From NCBI GenBank assembly GCA_022453515.1, contig JAJNNY010000002.1:1-64000 (forward strand): DNA of 64,000 nucleotides. The letters run 5' to 3'. Source of the stretch: Astrocystis sublimbata. Lineage: Eukaryota > Ascomycota > Sordariomycetes > Xylariales > Xylariaceae. The notes under the pieces were generated by a model. The model was not told the DNA's origin. It searched no databases and was given only the letters and a program-made list of their open reading frames with translations. Positions 44,248 through 56,531 of the stretch are shown here, piece after piece (the stretch's first letter is position 1; each line of letters begins with the position of its first letter). The translations under genes and the position numbers were made by a program.

Positions 44248-46137
44248 TCAATCCGCCTTCTTGCCTTTGCTCCCGCCTCCAGTCGTTTCCATGGTCCGTC
44301 CGCGAAGCGATGTCGCGCCCTCACCGTTATTTCGGCTCGTCGACCCCTGAGAGTTCTGGTCCAAGACAAACGTACGTCCGTCGTCACTATTGGTATCCGC
44401 TAGCTCGATGAGATCGAGGTCATCGGTAGGTTTCCGCAGCGAGCCGAGAATGGGGGTGCCAGGACGTTTCGCCCATGCCCCGCGCAGCCAGGTCTCGATG
44501 GACGACGCTGCCTGCTCGATCCCCATGTTGCTCCTGGACGGAGCAACAGCATCGCGCCCGTCTTCAAACGAACTCTCGACGATGCCCGACGTTTCCTCTG
44601 CCGTCTTAGCGAACCCGAAGTGGGCGGTTTCCGAGCCCATGACGGACATGGAGGGCAGTGATTCGACGTTGAACCCGGGGACTCGTTTGTTGACCCAGGT
44701 GCTGAAGGAGTCCGTCGCCGGGCCTGGCGCCTTGACACTCCTTCCCATCGACCCCACACCTCCAGGTTTGCGCATCCAACCCGGGACCCCGTCTATTTGT
44801 CCGAGGCTGTTGCCTCGACTGCGGCCAGACCGGGGTGAGCCAAGGCTCAGACTTGAGGCTGTCGGTCTGGCACTCATGATGCTCTGCCGTCTGGATGAAA
44901 TCTCACCTGGGCTCTCGAAAACCCCAGATGTGTTCGAAACGGCTTTCGACAATTCGAGGGACTGGCGCGGGGTGGATATCGGCGAAACTGTGTTGACACT
45001 CTTCTTTCTCCTCGGCGGGAAATATCCGACTGCTGTTCGTTTGACCCTTACTAATTCTACTGGCTCCTGCAACGAATCAAGCTTGACCCATCGCATGTGA
45101 GTCCAAGGTCGGTCCTCGGGCTCGGATGCTAAATGATCGGCTGGTTTCCCGTTGAAGGACCCGAAATAGTCGTCGTGGAGTCGTTGTAGATCCGGGTTCG
45201 ATCGGCTCGCGACGTTGACACCAGACTCACGCGGCGTCATAGCTAGATGATCTACCTTTTTGGACTGCAAAGACGGAGGGTCGCAGGGTCGGCCCTTGGT
45301 CTCACATGCATCCACGGGGATCATGAGATGTTTGCGTATTTGTATGTTGTCTCGCGACCATAGACCGTTGACCTTGCGAAACGCGTGCTCCATACACCTG
45401 TAGCGCAGTATGATACCAGCATACGTATCCGTGGGCTGCACATGGTGCAGATATACCAGGTACTCTTCTATGACCGGTTGGCTCGCACTGCGTTGTACTT
45501 CATCCGAGTTCCTTCTCTTGTACTTGCCAGTGATGTCCAAGCCCCCATTCACACCATCATGACTCTCTAGCACACTGGCTTTCTTCCTTGCCATCAATTC
45601 AGCTTCTCGCCCAGCTAGGGATCCTGCGGCTATGTCGCCGGGCGCCGGGCGCGAATTGGACAGAAGGGCGGGACCCCACGTTTCAGACGCTTTACTCTTC
45701 AGCGTGTTCACCCCCCCGAGACCTTTCCAGAAGGATTTTGGCTGCGACTTGGCGCCGCTTCTGCTATTGGGACGTGAAGGCTCGCTGCTATATCCACCAT
45801 CGAGCAACGAAGTAGCGAAATCCTGGACCGACGTCCAGTTGGGCGCCCATGAGCCCTCGAACAGACCACGGGAGAAAGCATCGTTGAGAGGACTCGCCAA
45901 TCCACCGGGCTGGGCCTTGGTCTTGGGGAGGCGCGCAGATGGCATCGGGCTCACGCCTCGACTAGGCGAAGGGCTTGGACCTAGCGGTGAGGCAGAGGCA
46001 TTGGTTGCAGCGCTATCGGGTTGGAGGGCTTTCCTGTTCCTCGACCGCATAGCGGTGGGGTTGTCGGCGCCGGCCGGAGTCAAGCCTGTTGAGGACCTCG
46101 ACGTGGGAGGCTTAGAGGCCTGGCTGAAGTCGGCCAT
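44248..46137 (-). CDS. Large intracellular LysM-domain protein
   Basis: Single-exon frame of 629 residues starting at the ATG at 46137. One LysM domain is visible at about residues 215-262: YLVYLHHVQPTDTYAGIILR, then YRCMEHAFRKVNGLWSRDN and QIRKHLMIPVD, with the usual D-T-x-x-x-I and N-x-L-W pattern. LysM binds N-acetylglucosamine polymers in secreted proteins, but there is no signal peptide here, so a cytosolic protein of the eukaryotic LysMD type is more likely. The rest is long Ser/Pro/Arg-rich disorder with basic clusters (PPRRKKS, KGKKAD at the end) and a few conserved-looking blocks (WAPNWTSVQDFATSLL; SSIETWLRGAWAKRPG). Frame upstream of the ATG is open for about 39 codons but without ATG. 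Function unknown. Confidence 0.82.
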   Translation of the reverse strand: MADFSQASKPPTSRSSTGLTPAGADNPTAMRSRNRKALQPDSAATNASASPLGPSPSPSRGVSPMPSARLPKTKAQPGGLASPLNDAFSRGLFEGSWAPNWTSVQDFATSLLDGGYSSEPSRPNSRSGAKSQPKSFWKGLGGVNTLKSKASETWGPALLSNSRPAPGDIAAGSLAGREAELMARKKASVLESHDGVNGGLDITGKYKRRNSDEVQRSASQPVIEEYLVYLHHVQPTDTYAGIILRYRCMEHAFRKVNGLWSRDNIQIRKHLMIPVDACETKGRPCDPPSLQSKKVDHLAMTPRESGVNVASRSNPDLQRLHDDYFGSFNGKPADHLASEPEDRPWTHMRWVKLDSLQEPVELVRVKRTAVGYFPPRRKKSVNTVSPISTPRQSLELSKAVSNTSGVFESPGEISSRRQSIMSARPTASSLSLGSPRSGRSRGNSLGQIDGVPGWMRKPGGVGSMGRSVKAPGPATDSFSTWVNKRVPGFNVESLPSMSVMGSETAHFGFAKTAEETSGIVESSFEDGRDAVAPSRSNMGIEQAASSIETWLRGAWAKRPGTPILGSLRKPTDDLDLIELADTNSDDGRTFVLDQNSQGSTSRNNGEGATSLRGRTMETTGGGSKGKKAD

Positions 46138-47950
46138 CCTCGACTTCGAGTTTGAGTTCGAGTTCGACCTCGGCCTCGACGATCTAGGGGTGGGAAGGAG
46201 AGTACGAACCGATGGGCACGGTTGGGATCCGCACGAAGCGGGCCGTAAGACCAAGGCGCATCAAAGCGAAGGAGCAGAAGAGCGATAAATGATTTACAGA
46301 AGCCCACATTGGTCTCCAGCTCGAGTCGGGCGTGGGTGTCGGCTTATGCCTCCTGTTGGTGTTGTTGTTGTTGCGGCGGTCGAGCGAGCGAGGTCAAGTG
46401 TAGATGATAGGTAGATGGCCTTATCAGAAACAGACTGGAGTACAGGTACAGGTACAGAGACAGGCGGTGCAGACCTACCGGGGCAGGCGAGCAGGGGTGG
46501 CTGAGGTCCGGTTCCAGAAGGTAATAGTAGCCTATTAGTAGATGAAATGGCGTGAAAATTAGCTGTAATGCTGGATCTGGCCGCGCGTTGGCATGTGCAG
46601 CGGGGCTCTCCTCGAATTAGGCGTGCTGTTAGGTACTTGTTAGGTCGACCTTGGACCTTGGACCTTAGCATCTTAGGTACCTCCTCGCCTCCCTAGGTAG
46701 TGCACTGCAGGTGGCTCGGATGGCAACTTGGGGGCTTGGGAGGTGGGTGACTCGGGTGGGATGAGTCGAGGGTGCCCCGTACCACTGCCCTGTCCCGCCT
46801 ATACCTACCTAGTAGTGGGTACCTATAAGTACTGTAAGAGCGCTACCTTTTAGATGGCGAGCCTAGCCCGCCGTATAAGTAGACGAGTGCTGACACGAGC
46901 CGTATGCGTGCGTACAGCATGCGCAAATCCGGCGTTGCAAGTGTTATCAAGACTCATGTACCGAGGTTTACAACTGCTCGAGGAGCAACCAGGGCTGGCA
47001 TGCCTGGGCCTGGGCGAGTGGTAAGGTTTACCTAATGTTTACCCGGGCACATAGGTTTGCGGCCGGCCGGATAGCCGTATCAATAGTTGAGCCCGGTTCG
47101 CGGTCAATGATAGCAGCGGGTTAGATACCTAGTATTGCCCTAGGCAGGACCCTGGCCCAGATGGGCTATGCCATGGCGTGCCTGCGAACAGCAATGCCCG
47201 CCGAACCCGCCTTTTGCACTCCCATCCCGGGCGCTGTACGTGTGCAGCATACATAGAACTTCCAGGGCTTACTTAACCTTCCTTCTCCTTTCCTGCCAGC
47301 TGTGATCTCACTCACTCACTCACTCGCTCACCACCAATGCAACACCGCTGACTAACTAAGCCGCTGACATGCTGAAACCGGGTGACAGCCTACTTGCGCG
47401 TCTGGGCCAATCGCAAGTGGCTCTGCGAGACGTCAATATATGTGCCAAGGTGTATGCCGGCTCTGCCTGTGCCGGTCCTCCACCGCTGAATACATCCTAC
47501 ACTCACTGAGGACCCAGTCCCCCAGTGTGTTATCTATCTGTTGCGTAATTAATTCGCAGAGCGGATCTCGGTCTGGGGAACTTGTAATGTGTCTCTTATT
47601 GTGATGCAATGTCTTGAGCATAATGTGGGAATTTGTCAAATGAAACAACCTGTGGGGGCCAACACTTCGTGGAAGGGTAACGATCTGCTTGTGTATTCGG
47701 TGGCACTTAACATACATTTCAAATGCTAGCGATTGGGTATTGATAGAGTTTGGCAATTGCACAACAGCTGAAATCAGGCCCTCTTCCTCCTGGATTGAGG
47801 AAGCCACACGATAGACACACACCTCGACACGCATACTTATAAGCAACGCGTCCGACCTTATCAGATAGGCACTGAAAGTGACGGTGTCGCCTGAGCAACA
47901 GGTCCATAGATCCGCTGGGCTTCCCTTCGCCCATGACCTTGCTCACTTGC
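46138..47950. other. Intergenic region, no supported gene
   Basis: Leader and promoter of the LysM gene plus the 3' side of the regulator gene. Contains GTT repeats (about 46355-46375), ACCT/AGGT clusters (about 46665-46700 and 46798-46825) and a CACT/CTCA run (about 47308-47332). No gene is supported. Confidence 0.5.
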
Positions 47951-50900
47951 TTAGTTCATGGGTATGTCGAGCCCAGGAATGTTGACATCGTTACCATTGA
48001 TGCCGAAGAAGTTAAACCTGCGAAGGAGAACTGGTATTAGCGACATCAAATTCACCAAACAACGTATGCACCCATCTCGTGGTTTCCAGCTTACCAGTCC
48101 TCTACATTCAACGTCGCTGGGACGGGTTGACCCTGCGCAGAGCTGTTACTCCAGCTATCACTAGGACTGTGTCCCTCCGCTGCCATGGCATTCAAATCGT
48201 TACCTGGCCACAATGTCGATGGCTGCCCCTGATATCCCCCTGGTCCTGGTTGAAAGAAACTGTTAGTCTGCATTGGGCCTTCGCCAGTCGTTCTTTGCGT
48301 TCCTAGTCCATGGTAATGGCTGTACTGGCCCGACCCCGGAGACGACATACCCTGCATCTGCGACATGACATTTGGGTCTACATTTTGTTGGTTTTGCGAA
48401 GGTGACATCTGGGGCAGTGCAATCGAGCTTTCGGGGAACAGCTGGTCGGTACTGAAATTCTCCCAGAGCGACTGGGACAGGTTGGGCGAGTTCCGCGTCA
48501 CGAGATAGAGATCCGGTGGGGTCCCGGGAACCGAGAATGAAGGATTGAATGGCGTCGCGGGTCGAGTCTGAGGTCTGCTGTTAGACCCCCCCATAAAGGT
48601 GTCGGCCGACCTTGGATTCGGTGAGATAAGCGGAGGTCCCATTGTAGCCGGGTTTGGTGTCGACTCGTTGTTTCGCGGTGTTTGCGGTCGTGAGCGTTCG
48701 TAAGATTCCTGGTGCGTAGGTGTGGTCACGCTGAAGTCAATAGCCATCTCATCGTATTTCCGTTTGGATGCTTCTTGTTGCCTTTGATGTTGATCTAGCT
48801 GCGAAAGAGTTTGTTGGGCTTTCTTATGACGCTTACCGGCCGCCTTCTGCAGCCTTTCCTCGAGGTTCTTGTTGCCCAAGATTGACTCAAACAACGTGTA
48901 TACCATCTTTCCTACAAGCCATACTTTGGACACTTCTTTGAGGGCGTTCATACACGTTCTAATCCGGTCGTTTGTGAGCCTCTGAATGACCAGTACCGGT
49001 GATCGCATCTGATAGACATGCATGATGAGTGCCGAGAATAAGCTGTACACAACAAATGCAGGACAATAGCGAAGCTCATCGTGAGCTGAAAGATTCTCAA
49101 TGATGGAAGTGATCAGTCCGGCGGCGTGGAAGGCAATGTTGCGTGAAGGATACGCGGACTCGTCAGAAAGCTTCAGCTGGGTGTGACTGCCGGTATTAGG
49201 TGGCATGTGCGCCCGATGTAGCAAACATAGCGTCGTATAGTAATTGGAATGCAGGAGCGCACTCCAGAAGTGATGCCGTGGCATCTCCCAATAGACTACT
49301 TTAGGGCAGTTTTGTAACCAGTCGGCCAGAGCCATATCACTGTGGGTGAGGTCAATCGCATTTTGGCGGAGGCCACGAGAGGCCACGGAGTATTGCTGCG
49401 AGAGGACCAAGCCCATAATCTCGCACAGCTTGACGTATTGCAGGAAGAAGTGCACATGTATCTGGTCCGGGGGAAGTCCTGCGGCATTGTCGGGTTCGTC
49501 CTCAATAAAATCGTCCTCGGTCAGCATTTCAACATCACAATCCTCCAGGTTGATGTTACATGGACGCCCCAGCGCGACAGCGACAGAGCGATCACGGGTG
49601 AACAATGTCCACCAAATGCGTTTCCATAACCTCTTATCCGCAGGACTTAGTTGCGAGCCTTCCACACTCCTGTGCATCCCGGAGCCCTGAGCAACGATGA
49701 TTGCAACACGGCTCCAGTAAAAGACATTCTTGGTAACATCTTCTGGCCCTTCCCAATACCAGCCCATGAGCAACAAGGACTGCACAATAGTAACGCGATC
49801 GTCTTCGTAATTCGCGTCATAAAGCGCTTTGGCTCTCTTATAGAACGTTAGGGCAGCGGGTGTAGTCGAGCCGTTGGCATCCATGAGCTGTTGGTTTTGG
49901 CAGACACGGGACCCAGCGAGCAGAACCGCTTGGAGCAGTAATAGCGACAGGGGGTTCTTTGGGTCCCTATACTGCCTCATGAAGCGCGTCCTGTTGATGA
50001 CTGGAACAATAGGGTGCACCCATTGAAAGTAGGCGTCAATAAGCTCGTCGCATAGCTGTCTAGGGGGGAGCAGAAAGGCACCACGTTTTTGAAGGATGTC
50101 GATTTCAATGTTGTCGAGCTCGGTCAGCCTTGCTCGAGGTCCACGGACGTTTTCAGGCAACGGATAATGCACCACGTCTGAGGCACCCTGGTGATCGTGG
50201 ACCAGCAGGGTGAGGTTGGAAGATTCTCCCAGAAAGGCGACGCGGCCCGCTTCGGTGATGGGAGCCCTCGTGAACTTGGGCTTCATAACCAGGTTGACGT
50301 AAGTGTCGTTGTCTACCTCCTCTTTCCTCACCTGGGCCTCGGTCTGGGTCGTCGACGGTACGCCTTCGGACGTATGATACATAGCAGGCGGCTTTGCTGG
50401 GAATGTGGTTGTCGAGGAGCTAGCCATGGGCTGTGGAGACTGACTGTCGCCAACATCGCCACGTTCGCTGTCAAGCAAGTTAATTGAGGACGGCACCTGC
50501 AGCAAAGGCGGAGGCCGAACATATACATACCTGTCGGAATCCTTGGTCGCATTTACCTGGGTTTTCTTCCGTTTGGGCTGGGGGATCTTGCACTCAATCT
50601 GAAAGGCAACGCAGTTGGTGCATGGCACGCCGAGGCTAGCTGCGTCGCATCGGACCTAGGTGTACGGTGAGCAACAGCATTCACATGCGCACACATCAAG
50701 GAAGCAAGACATGTGCAAAACTAGACAAGACACCTCGTCGGGTATGGACCGTGGCTTGGGTGGTGAAGGAGCAGATGAACAAACGGTATGTACCTTCCTG
50801 GCATGGCATGTCTGTAAAGCGCGAATGGTTAGTCGAGAGCTGGCCAATATGGAGATGCTATCGAGATGCCTCGGCACAGCGGCCAAATCCCACTTTGCGC

Positions 50901-51368
50901 CCCAAACCGGCGTCCATGAGCCACGGGCCTGCTGATAAAGACACGCAGCCAGCCCCAAGAATTGCGCCAAAGTCGACCGCTGAAGTTACCTGATATATAT
51001 GAGAAAGACATACTTACTTCACAAGCTCTCGCCGCGCGTTGTCTGAAACGACGCAGTTCATCGTCAGTCAACCCATGTCGGGCATTGCGAAGCACGCGAG
51101 GCCAGGCTTACCTTCTGAAGCTCGGCTGCTGCGCCTGCAGGTGGGCGGCATTCTGCGCCGCGGTCATTGAGCTGGGTGGACCGGTTACTGCTGCGCCGGG
51201 AGAGTGTGACGAAGGTGCCGGAGAATCGGAAAATGCCTGGCCCGGTTGGTTTAAACTCTGGTTCTGGTTCTGGTTCGGACTCCCATGCTGGTCGGCGCTC
51301 TGCAACTGCTGCTGCTGCTGCTGCCCGACCAGCTCGGCGATGCTTGGTTTTACGTCCGGTTCGGCCAT
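47951..51368 (-). CDS. Zn2Cys6 transcription factor, CTF1-beta/Far-like
   Basis: Five exons: 51368-51112, 51042-51018, 50811-50794, 50655-48095 and 48017-47951; 2928 nt, 975 residues. The zinc cluster RACETCHARKVRC...GVPCTNC...IEC has the six-cysteine Zn2Cys6 pattern and is followed by a basic KIPQPKRKK linker. Exons 2 and 3 are only 25 and 18 nt and encode part of the finger. Before it stands a Gln-rich leader; after it a fungal-specific regulatory domain (ELIDAYFQWVHPIVPVINR..., LLLQAVLLAGSRVCQN) and a Gln/Pro/Ser-rich tail ending WFNFFGINGNDVNIPGLD, restored by the last exon. The ACETCHARKVRCD finger resembles cutinase regulator CTF1-beta and the FarA/FarB group that control fatty-acid use; this assignment is from memory and moderate. 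A 66-nt stretch at 50531-50466 could be an additional in-frame intron. Confidence 0.85.
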
Positions 51369-53315
51369 CTCGCGGAGAGGAGGAATGAATCAGGCGGGTC
51401 ATAGAACAAGTCGCAGTCAGACCAGCAGGCTACATTCGTATATCCAGGCGATTTCTACGGCCTGCGTCGCATCATATCTCGATTGTGCGGTCCACAGGGG
51501 AAAATGACAGGCCTAATTGCCCCTTGGACATTGGGAATGCGACCGAACGTGGGGATGGATAGGCCGGCAAGATGTATCAGGAGGAGGTCGAGAGATCAGG
51601 GCCTAGAGAATACCTATACATCGAGTGAGCGTTGAGAGGAGATGTGGGCTTTCGTCTACAGAGAGCGACAGAAGCGGTATTGCGCGTCTGGTGCGACGAA
51701 ACCGGTGGGTGTCTCGTTGCCCAAAATGTCCCATTGATGAATGAATATACGGGTAATAGGTAGCTCAGTAACTCCGCGCAGCAGACGTACGACCGCCCAC
51801 CTACCCACCCACCTCCAGGGCTGTCTCTGCGGCGGGCCTCGCCCTAGGTATGTCCCTGCCTCGCCTGCCTGCATGTACCTAGGTACCTGTTTGCAGCGTT
51901 TGCACCGTTTGCGCCACCTGAGCGACCTGAGCGAGCATCTGAGGGGTCCATCTCCAGTGGGTGAGCCCCAGGAGCCCTGCTGCAGGGGCACAGATCCATG
52001 CCTGGAACGAGCCCAGGAGCCCTAAGCCACGTCCGCAAAGCTGCTGGCGCCGAGAAGTGTTAGCCAGGAGTGAAACCTTTGATCATAGATACATGACCTA
52101 AGCCCCTAGGGTACTTACCTGCATAGATATCGATACAAAGGCATTGATAGCATGCCCGTGTCGAATTTCTTGGACTAGCATCTCCTGCCAGAGGCGATTC
52201 GAAGCCATTCTGGCCCCCAAGAGTCTCAAGTTTGGTGAAGCCTACCAGGTATCTGGGGGCCTGCTTAGGTACCTAAAGGCTCTACAAGGGCTGGCACCTA
52301 GGCAGGGCCCTCGCCTGCCACCCCTGCCCGAAACAGATTTCACATGCTTTTCCCAATAGTAAACAAAGCCCTCCACGATGATCTACCTAATCCTATCCAT
52401 CCCAGGCACGCCAGGGTTGTTCTCAAATCCCATCATGCCACCAAGGCGCCAGGCCACCGAGCCACCAAAATCATCTTGCATGTCTAGTAAGGCCCAAGCT
52501 AATACTTGGTTTCTTCCAGATGTTTCCTCACAAAAGTACCTACTTATCCCGGAAAACACATCTGTAAACAGACCAGAATGTCCCAGAAATAAGATGTACG
52601 TATCTTAGTTTCCACAACAACATCATAGGATTGATTTCCCATCAATAGCTGCCACATACAGCCACAGTGGCATCCTCATTCAGGCTGTGGCCACTCAAGT
52701 CACGTAGGTACCTAATGTACTATTCGAGTCGAATCCAAACTTTTTTTCTCATCAAGAAGCTCTTACACTGCTTCCGAGCTGTATTTCAGTCGGTATACCA
52801 CAATAAGTAATAGTTGTCAAGTTATATCCATCACACAATGCAGAATGCCTCTACCCATGTATATACCGATTCCACCTCTACAAGTAACAGCAAATAGCAA
52901 GCTAGAGTGTCGTCATTGCTCCTGCTTGCTTCCAGGCATCGTGACACTATTCATTAAGTCAAACCCAGCCCAAACAAACTGGGAAGGTTTGTAAGACATT
53001 GCCGAGGCATTTACCTGATAGGGAAACGCTTAGCATCCAGCCATGTCTTGCCCCAACATAACCCTTGAAGTGGAACACCGCCTCCTACATGAAGAGGTAG
53101 GTAGGTATTCAGTAGCTGCCTCAACTTGGACATGCCATATGTGCCCATACCTAAGGAAATTTTCTATATACAGGTACCTTGCCGCGCACCGATCGTTGCC
53201 GCCATTCTTTAGAGGAAATAACCCTTTAAATCACGATAACACTCTACAAGGAGAGTTAACACTTCCTTGTAAATTCACTTCTATTAAAAAACTATTAAAT
53301 AACCTTGGTTGATGT
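51369..53315. other. Intergenic region, no supported gene
   Basis: About 1.9 kb upstream of the regulator and downstream of MCD4. Contains exact TACCTAGGTA at 51877-51886 with neighbouring CACC and ACCT clusters (51795-51815). No frame is convincing. Confidence 0.5.
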
Positions 53316-56300
53316 CTAAGTTACCATTGTCTTCTCATCCCCTGTATCCGGCAACGCCTCATTCTCCTGTGTCCCACTTTGTGACCTGGTAAGTCCAGGT
53401 GCAGATTTATGATGCAAACCTTCTACTTCTACGCCGCTGATGAATGCTGCACTAACGCCTTCCAACGCCGCGACAAATACACAGAGGAGACTGGCTATAA
53501 TGAAATGGGTAATAGTCGACCCTATTTCCAGCCAGGAACCCTCATCTTTAACAACCCAGAAGAAGTAAAGAGTAAGGATATCGCTCAAAGACATTGCCAA
53601 CATGAACAGTGCCGAGGGTGCAACACCTATGCGCTTGTTTAGCACGCCTAGGTTCGCCGAGATAAGCACGAATGGAATCATTATCTTCAGGATGAGAAGA
53701 GCTCCTTGAGAGAAAGGGTCGAATACGGGGACCAGCCGAACCACGCTCTCAAGACTGAAGGATGAAACCGAGGCAACATTACCCGTGCTGAAGAAGGCAG
53801 ACTGGAGAAGCACGAAGAAAAATAGTGCCACGCGGGCATCCGAGAGCGACAACGGCCGGAACTGAGATACAACTGCCTCGACAGCTGCCCCCGCGGTCGA
53901 GATTTCACTTCCTTCTGCTTTATGGGATGTTTGCGAGAACACATAGCCGTGATGCTCGATTCGCACCCAAGTTACTAGGGTGAGCGAGAAGACCAGATAG
54001 AAGAGACCTTCGTATGAGATCGTGAGTATGACAAATGTTGGGGCGCATGTTAAGAATATGACGAGGAGCCGGTGGAGGTAATGATGGTTAGGTTGAAGCC
54101 GGTGAGCTAGAGGCATCAGGAGTGATATGACTAGAACAAGCCAGCCGACAATTTGGTTGCCGCGAGGAAGACCTTGTTTCGCTTGCAATGACAGCGCACT
54201 GGATCGAGTTACGATCATGGCGAGAAGAATGAGTCCAATCTGCGTCGGTGTCAGAAAAAGGGAAGATGATCAGAATGTTCCACCATTACTTACTTGCAAT
54301 CCAATAAGAGCTCTTGAGATTCCATTATCCTTTGGCGATGCTCGCGGCTTAAGGGAACCTGAAAAGTCTGCCAATAGCCTGTCTTCGAATATGAGGTACA
54401 AGATACCAACTCCCGCCATCAGAGAGCCACCGACCATGCTTTAGATTGTCAGTCTCACATACGGGGTCGATTTGGATTCCATTCAACCTACATCAACTGC
54501 ACATCCTCCACCTTATTCGCAGGTAACAAAGTGAAGGTGCTCATCAGGAGACAAGCTGCAAACCATGTGACACACAGAGCGAGATGCTTCTGAAGGAATG
54601 AAACGCCCAGAGCTACTGGAAAAAATGAGGCCAATATAAAAAGGGCTGTGAAGACTTCACGATAAATGTACCCAAGTGCCTACTCAATGTTAATTTTAGA
54701 TGTAGCGCGCGGGTTGGGAAGCTTACCAACGACTCGATGGTGCCCACGTATACGATGAGATTCAGGATGAACGACAGAACTCTGGTGCTTGTTTCAATGT
54801 GTCCCAACAAAACTTGCCGTCCTTTGGCCAGGCTTTCCCGGCGCGCATAAACCTCCTCCCAGAACAAGACGGGGAAAACTGCGTACGCATAATAGGTTGA
54901 AGGTGACTGTGAAATAGCGAAAGAGGAGTATAGTGCGACCAGAACAGATGAGAAGAAAACAACACCGCCCACTGTCCGCGAGGGTTGTGTCTTGCCATGT
55001 AAGACATGCAGATCGACCACAGTTGTCAATGCGAAAGCTATCCAGCCAAGGTACCCAATGGTAACAAGAGCTCGAAGGAACAGCCAGTCGTATGTCTGCA
55101 GATAGCGCATCCCCTCGGTACCCAGCTTCATCAATGCGGCACATTCTTCAATAGCTTCTTCGAAACGCTGCAAGTCGATCAAATCTAGGATTGATGACAG
55201 TCGAGCCTCGGCAGGCTTGCCGCGGTCTGCGCTCAAGGGCCCATAGGGTTGGTATCGCAACTGTTTCGCTTTCTTGCTCTCCTCCTTCACTCGATACATT
55301 TCCAATATCTCCTGGGCGTTCACGAAGGATGCCTCGGCCTTTTCCTTTGTATTCGCAGACAGATAGGACAAAGGCAGCTCACCGACGGAATTCGCGGGAA
55401 ATTCGAGTCCGACTAAGTAGGCCATGAGGGCCGCCACGTCGGCCTGCTCTGTATCATGACGTTGAATAGTTGCGAGATTCCAATCGGCGGAATAGTCATC
55501 GTGCCCGGGCGCTGTGCCATCCTTGTGGATCACCGGTTTGGCGACACCAGATCCCCAGGCTATCAAGGGTGTACGAGTATTGTCAGGGTGCCCGTCTCCG
55601 TGACTGCCCCAGTCGCTCATCCCGTGGTCCGCAGTAAAGACGAACGCAGTTCTATCGTCGGCATAAAATTTTTGAATCGTGCTCGTTACCTCTTTGACGC
55701 CTTCATCTACGACCTTGATGTTATTCAGATACTCCTTTGAGTATGGACGATACGAATGGCCTGCGGTGTCCAATCCTAAGAGATGGAGGAAGAAGACTAT
55801 CCTATCTTGTCTCAAAGCAGCATTCAGCGTACTGTTCTTCTCGGCAGCTGCAAACAATTCCTTCACGTGGTCGAAGACCCAGAGATCGAGATGGAGTGCA
55901 TCTTGCGTAAAATCCTCGAATTCAGCATCGTAGCAGTAGGCGTCTATCGTACCCGGCGTGGCTCCATGTTCAAACATGGGGAGAATATCCGGGCTCCCCC
56001 AGCTCCATGTGTGTCTACTTCGATTGAAGACGCTGTCGAAGTTCACGGGGTTGAGTTTCCAGCCTGTCGCCACAGCGGACACATCTTCGTACAATCCCGC
56101 TATCAGAGCGACATGGCCAGGTCGAGATTCGGTGGGGACTCTTGTGTGGGACACCCCGAAGGTGCCGTGTTCTAAGACGCGGGACCGCAGGAAAGGCGCA
56201 AGCGGTCGTGGAGTCAGGTCGTCGTCCGTCTTTGGGTAAGGTTCGGGAAATGATTGGAAGGCTTTGTCGGCGCGCAAACCATCACCTAGAATGCTCGTAT

Positions 56301-56531
56301 CAGCCGGTAAGTTCCAAAGCATCCTATCCATGCCTAGGTGGGTGAACACATACCAACAAACAGAACGAGTCGATCAGCTGGTGCCTTTTCGCCCGCTGCT
56401 CTCTCCAGTTGAAACAATTGCATGCCGCTCACGATTGGACTAACAAAGTAGATATCAAAGATGGAGTAGATATACACCAGGTGAAATACCATGGCCACGG
56501 CCAGGAATTTGAAGCGACTGGCGCCCGCCAT
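53316..56531 (-). CDS. MCD4: GPI ethanolamine phosphate transferase 1
   Basis: Five exons: 56531-56354, 56285-54727, 54679-54492, 54438-54294 and 54239-53316; 2994 nt, 997 residues, close to the family length. The enzyme (PIG-N in animals) adds ethanolamine phosphate to the first mannose of the GPI precursor in the ER lumen. Seen: an N-terminal membrane helix (FKFLAVAMVFHLVYIYSIF); the alkaline-phosphatase-like catalytic domain with FVGDGLRADKAF, ESRPGHVALIAGLYED, LLGLDTAGHSYRP and FTADHGMSDWGSHGDG, which supply the expected metal ligands; then many hydrophobic helices ending in a short acidic tail. The exon-3 acceptor is a TAG and its phase match (188 nt) rebuilds ALGYIYREVF. Splice phases are 1, 0, 2, 0. 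Confidence 0.95.

Noticed and set aside
44390..46288. Plus-strand open frames opposite the LysM gene
   Set aside because: They are antisense shadows; the minus strand has a recognisable LysM domain and continuous coding text.
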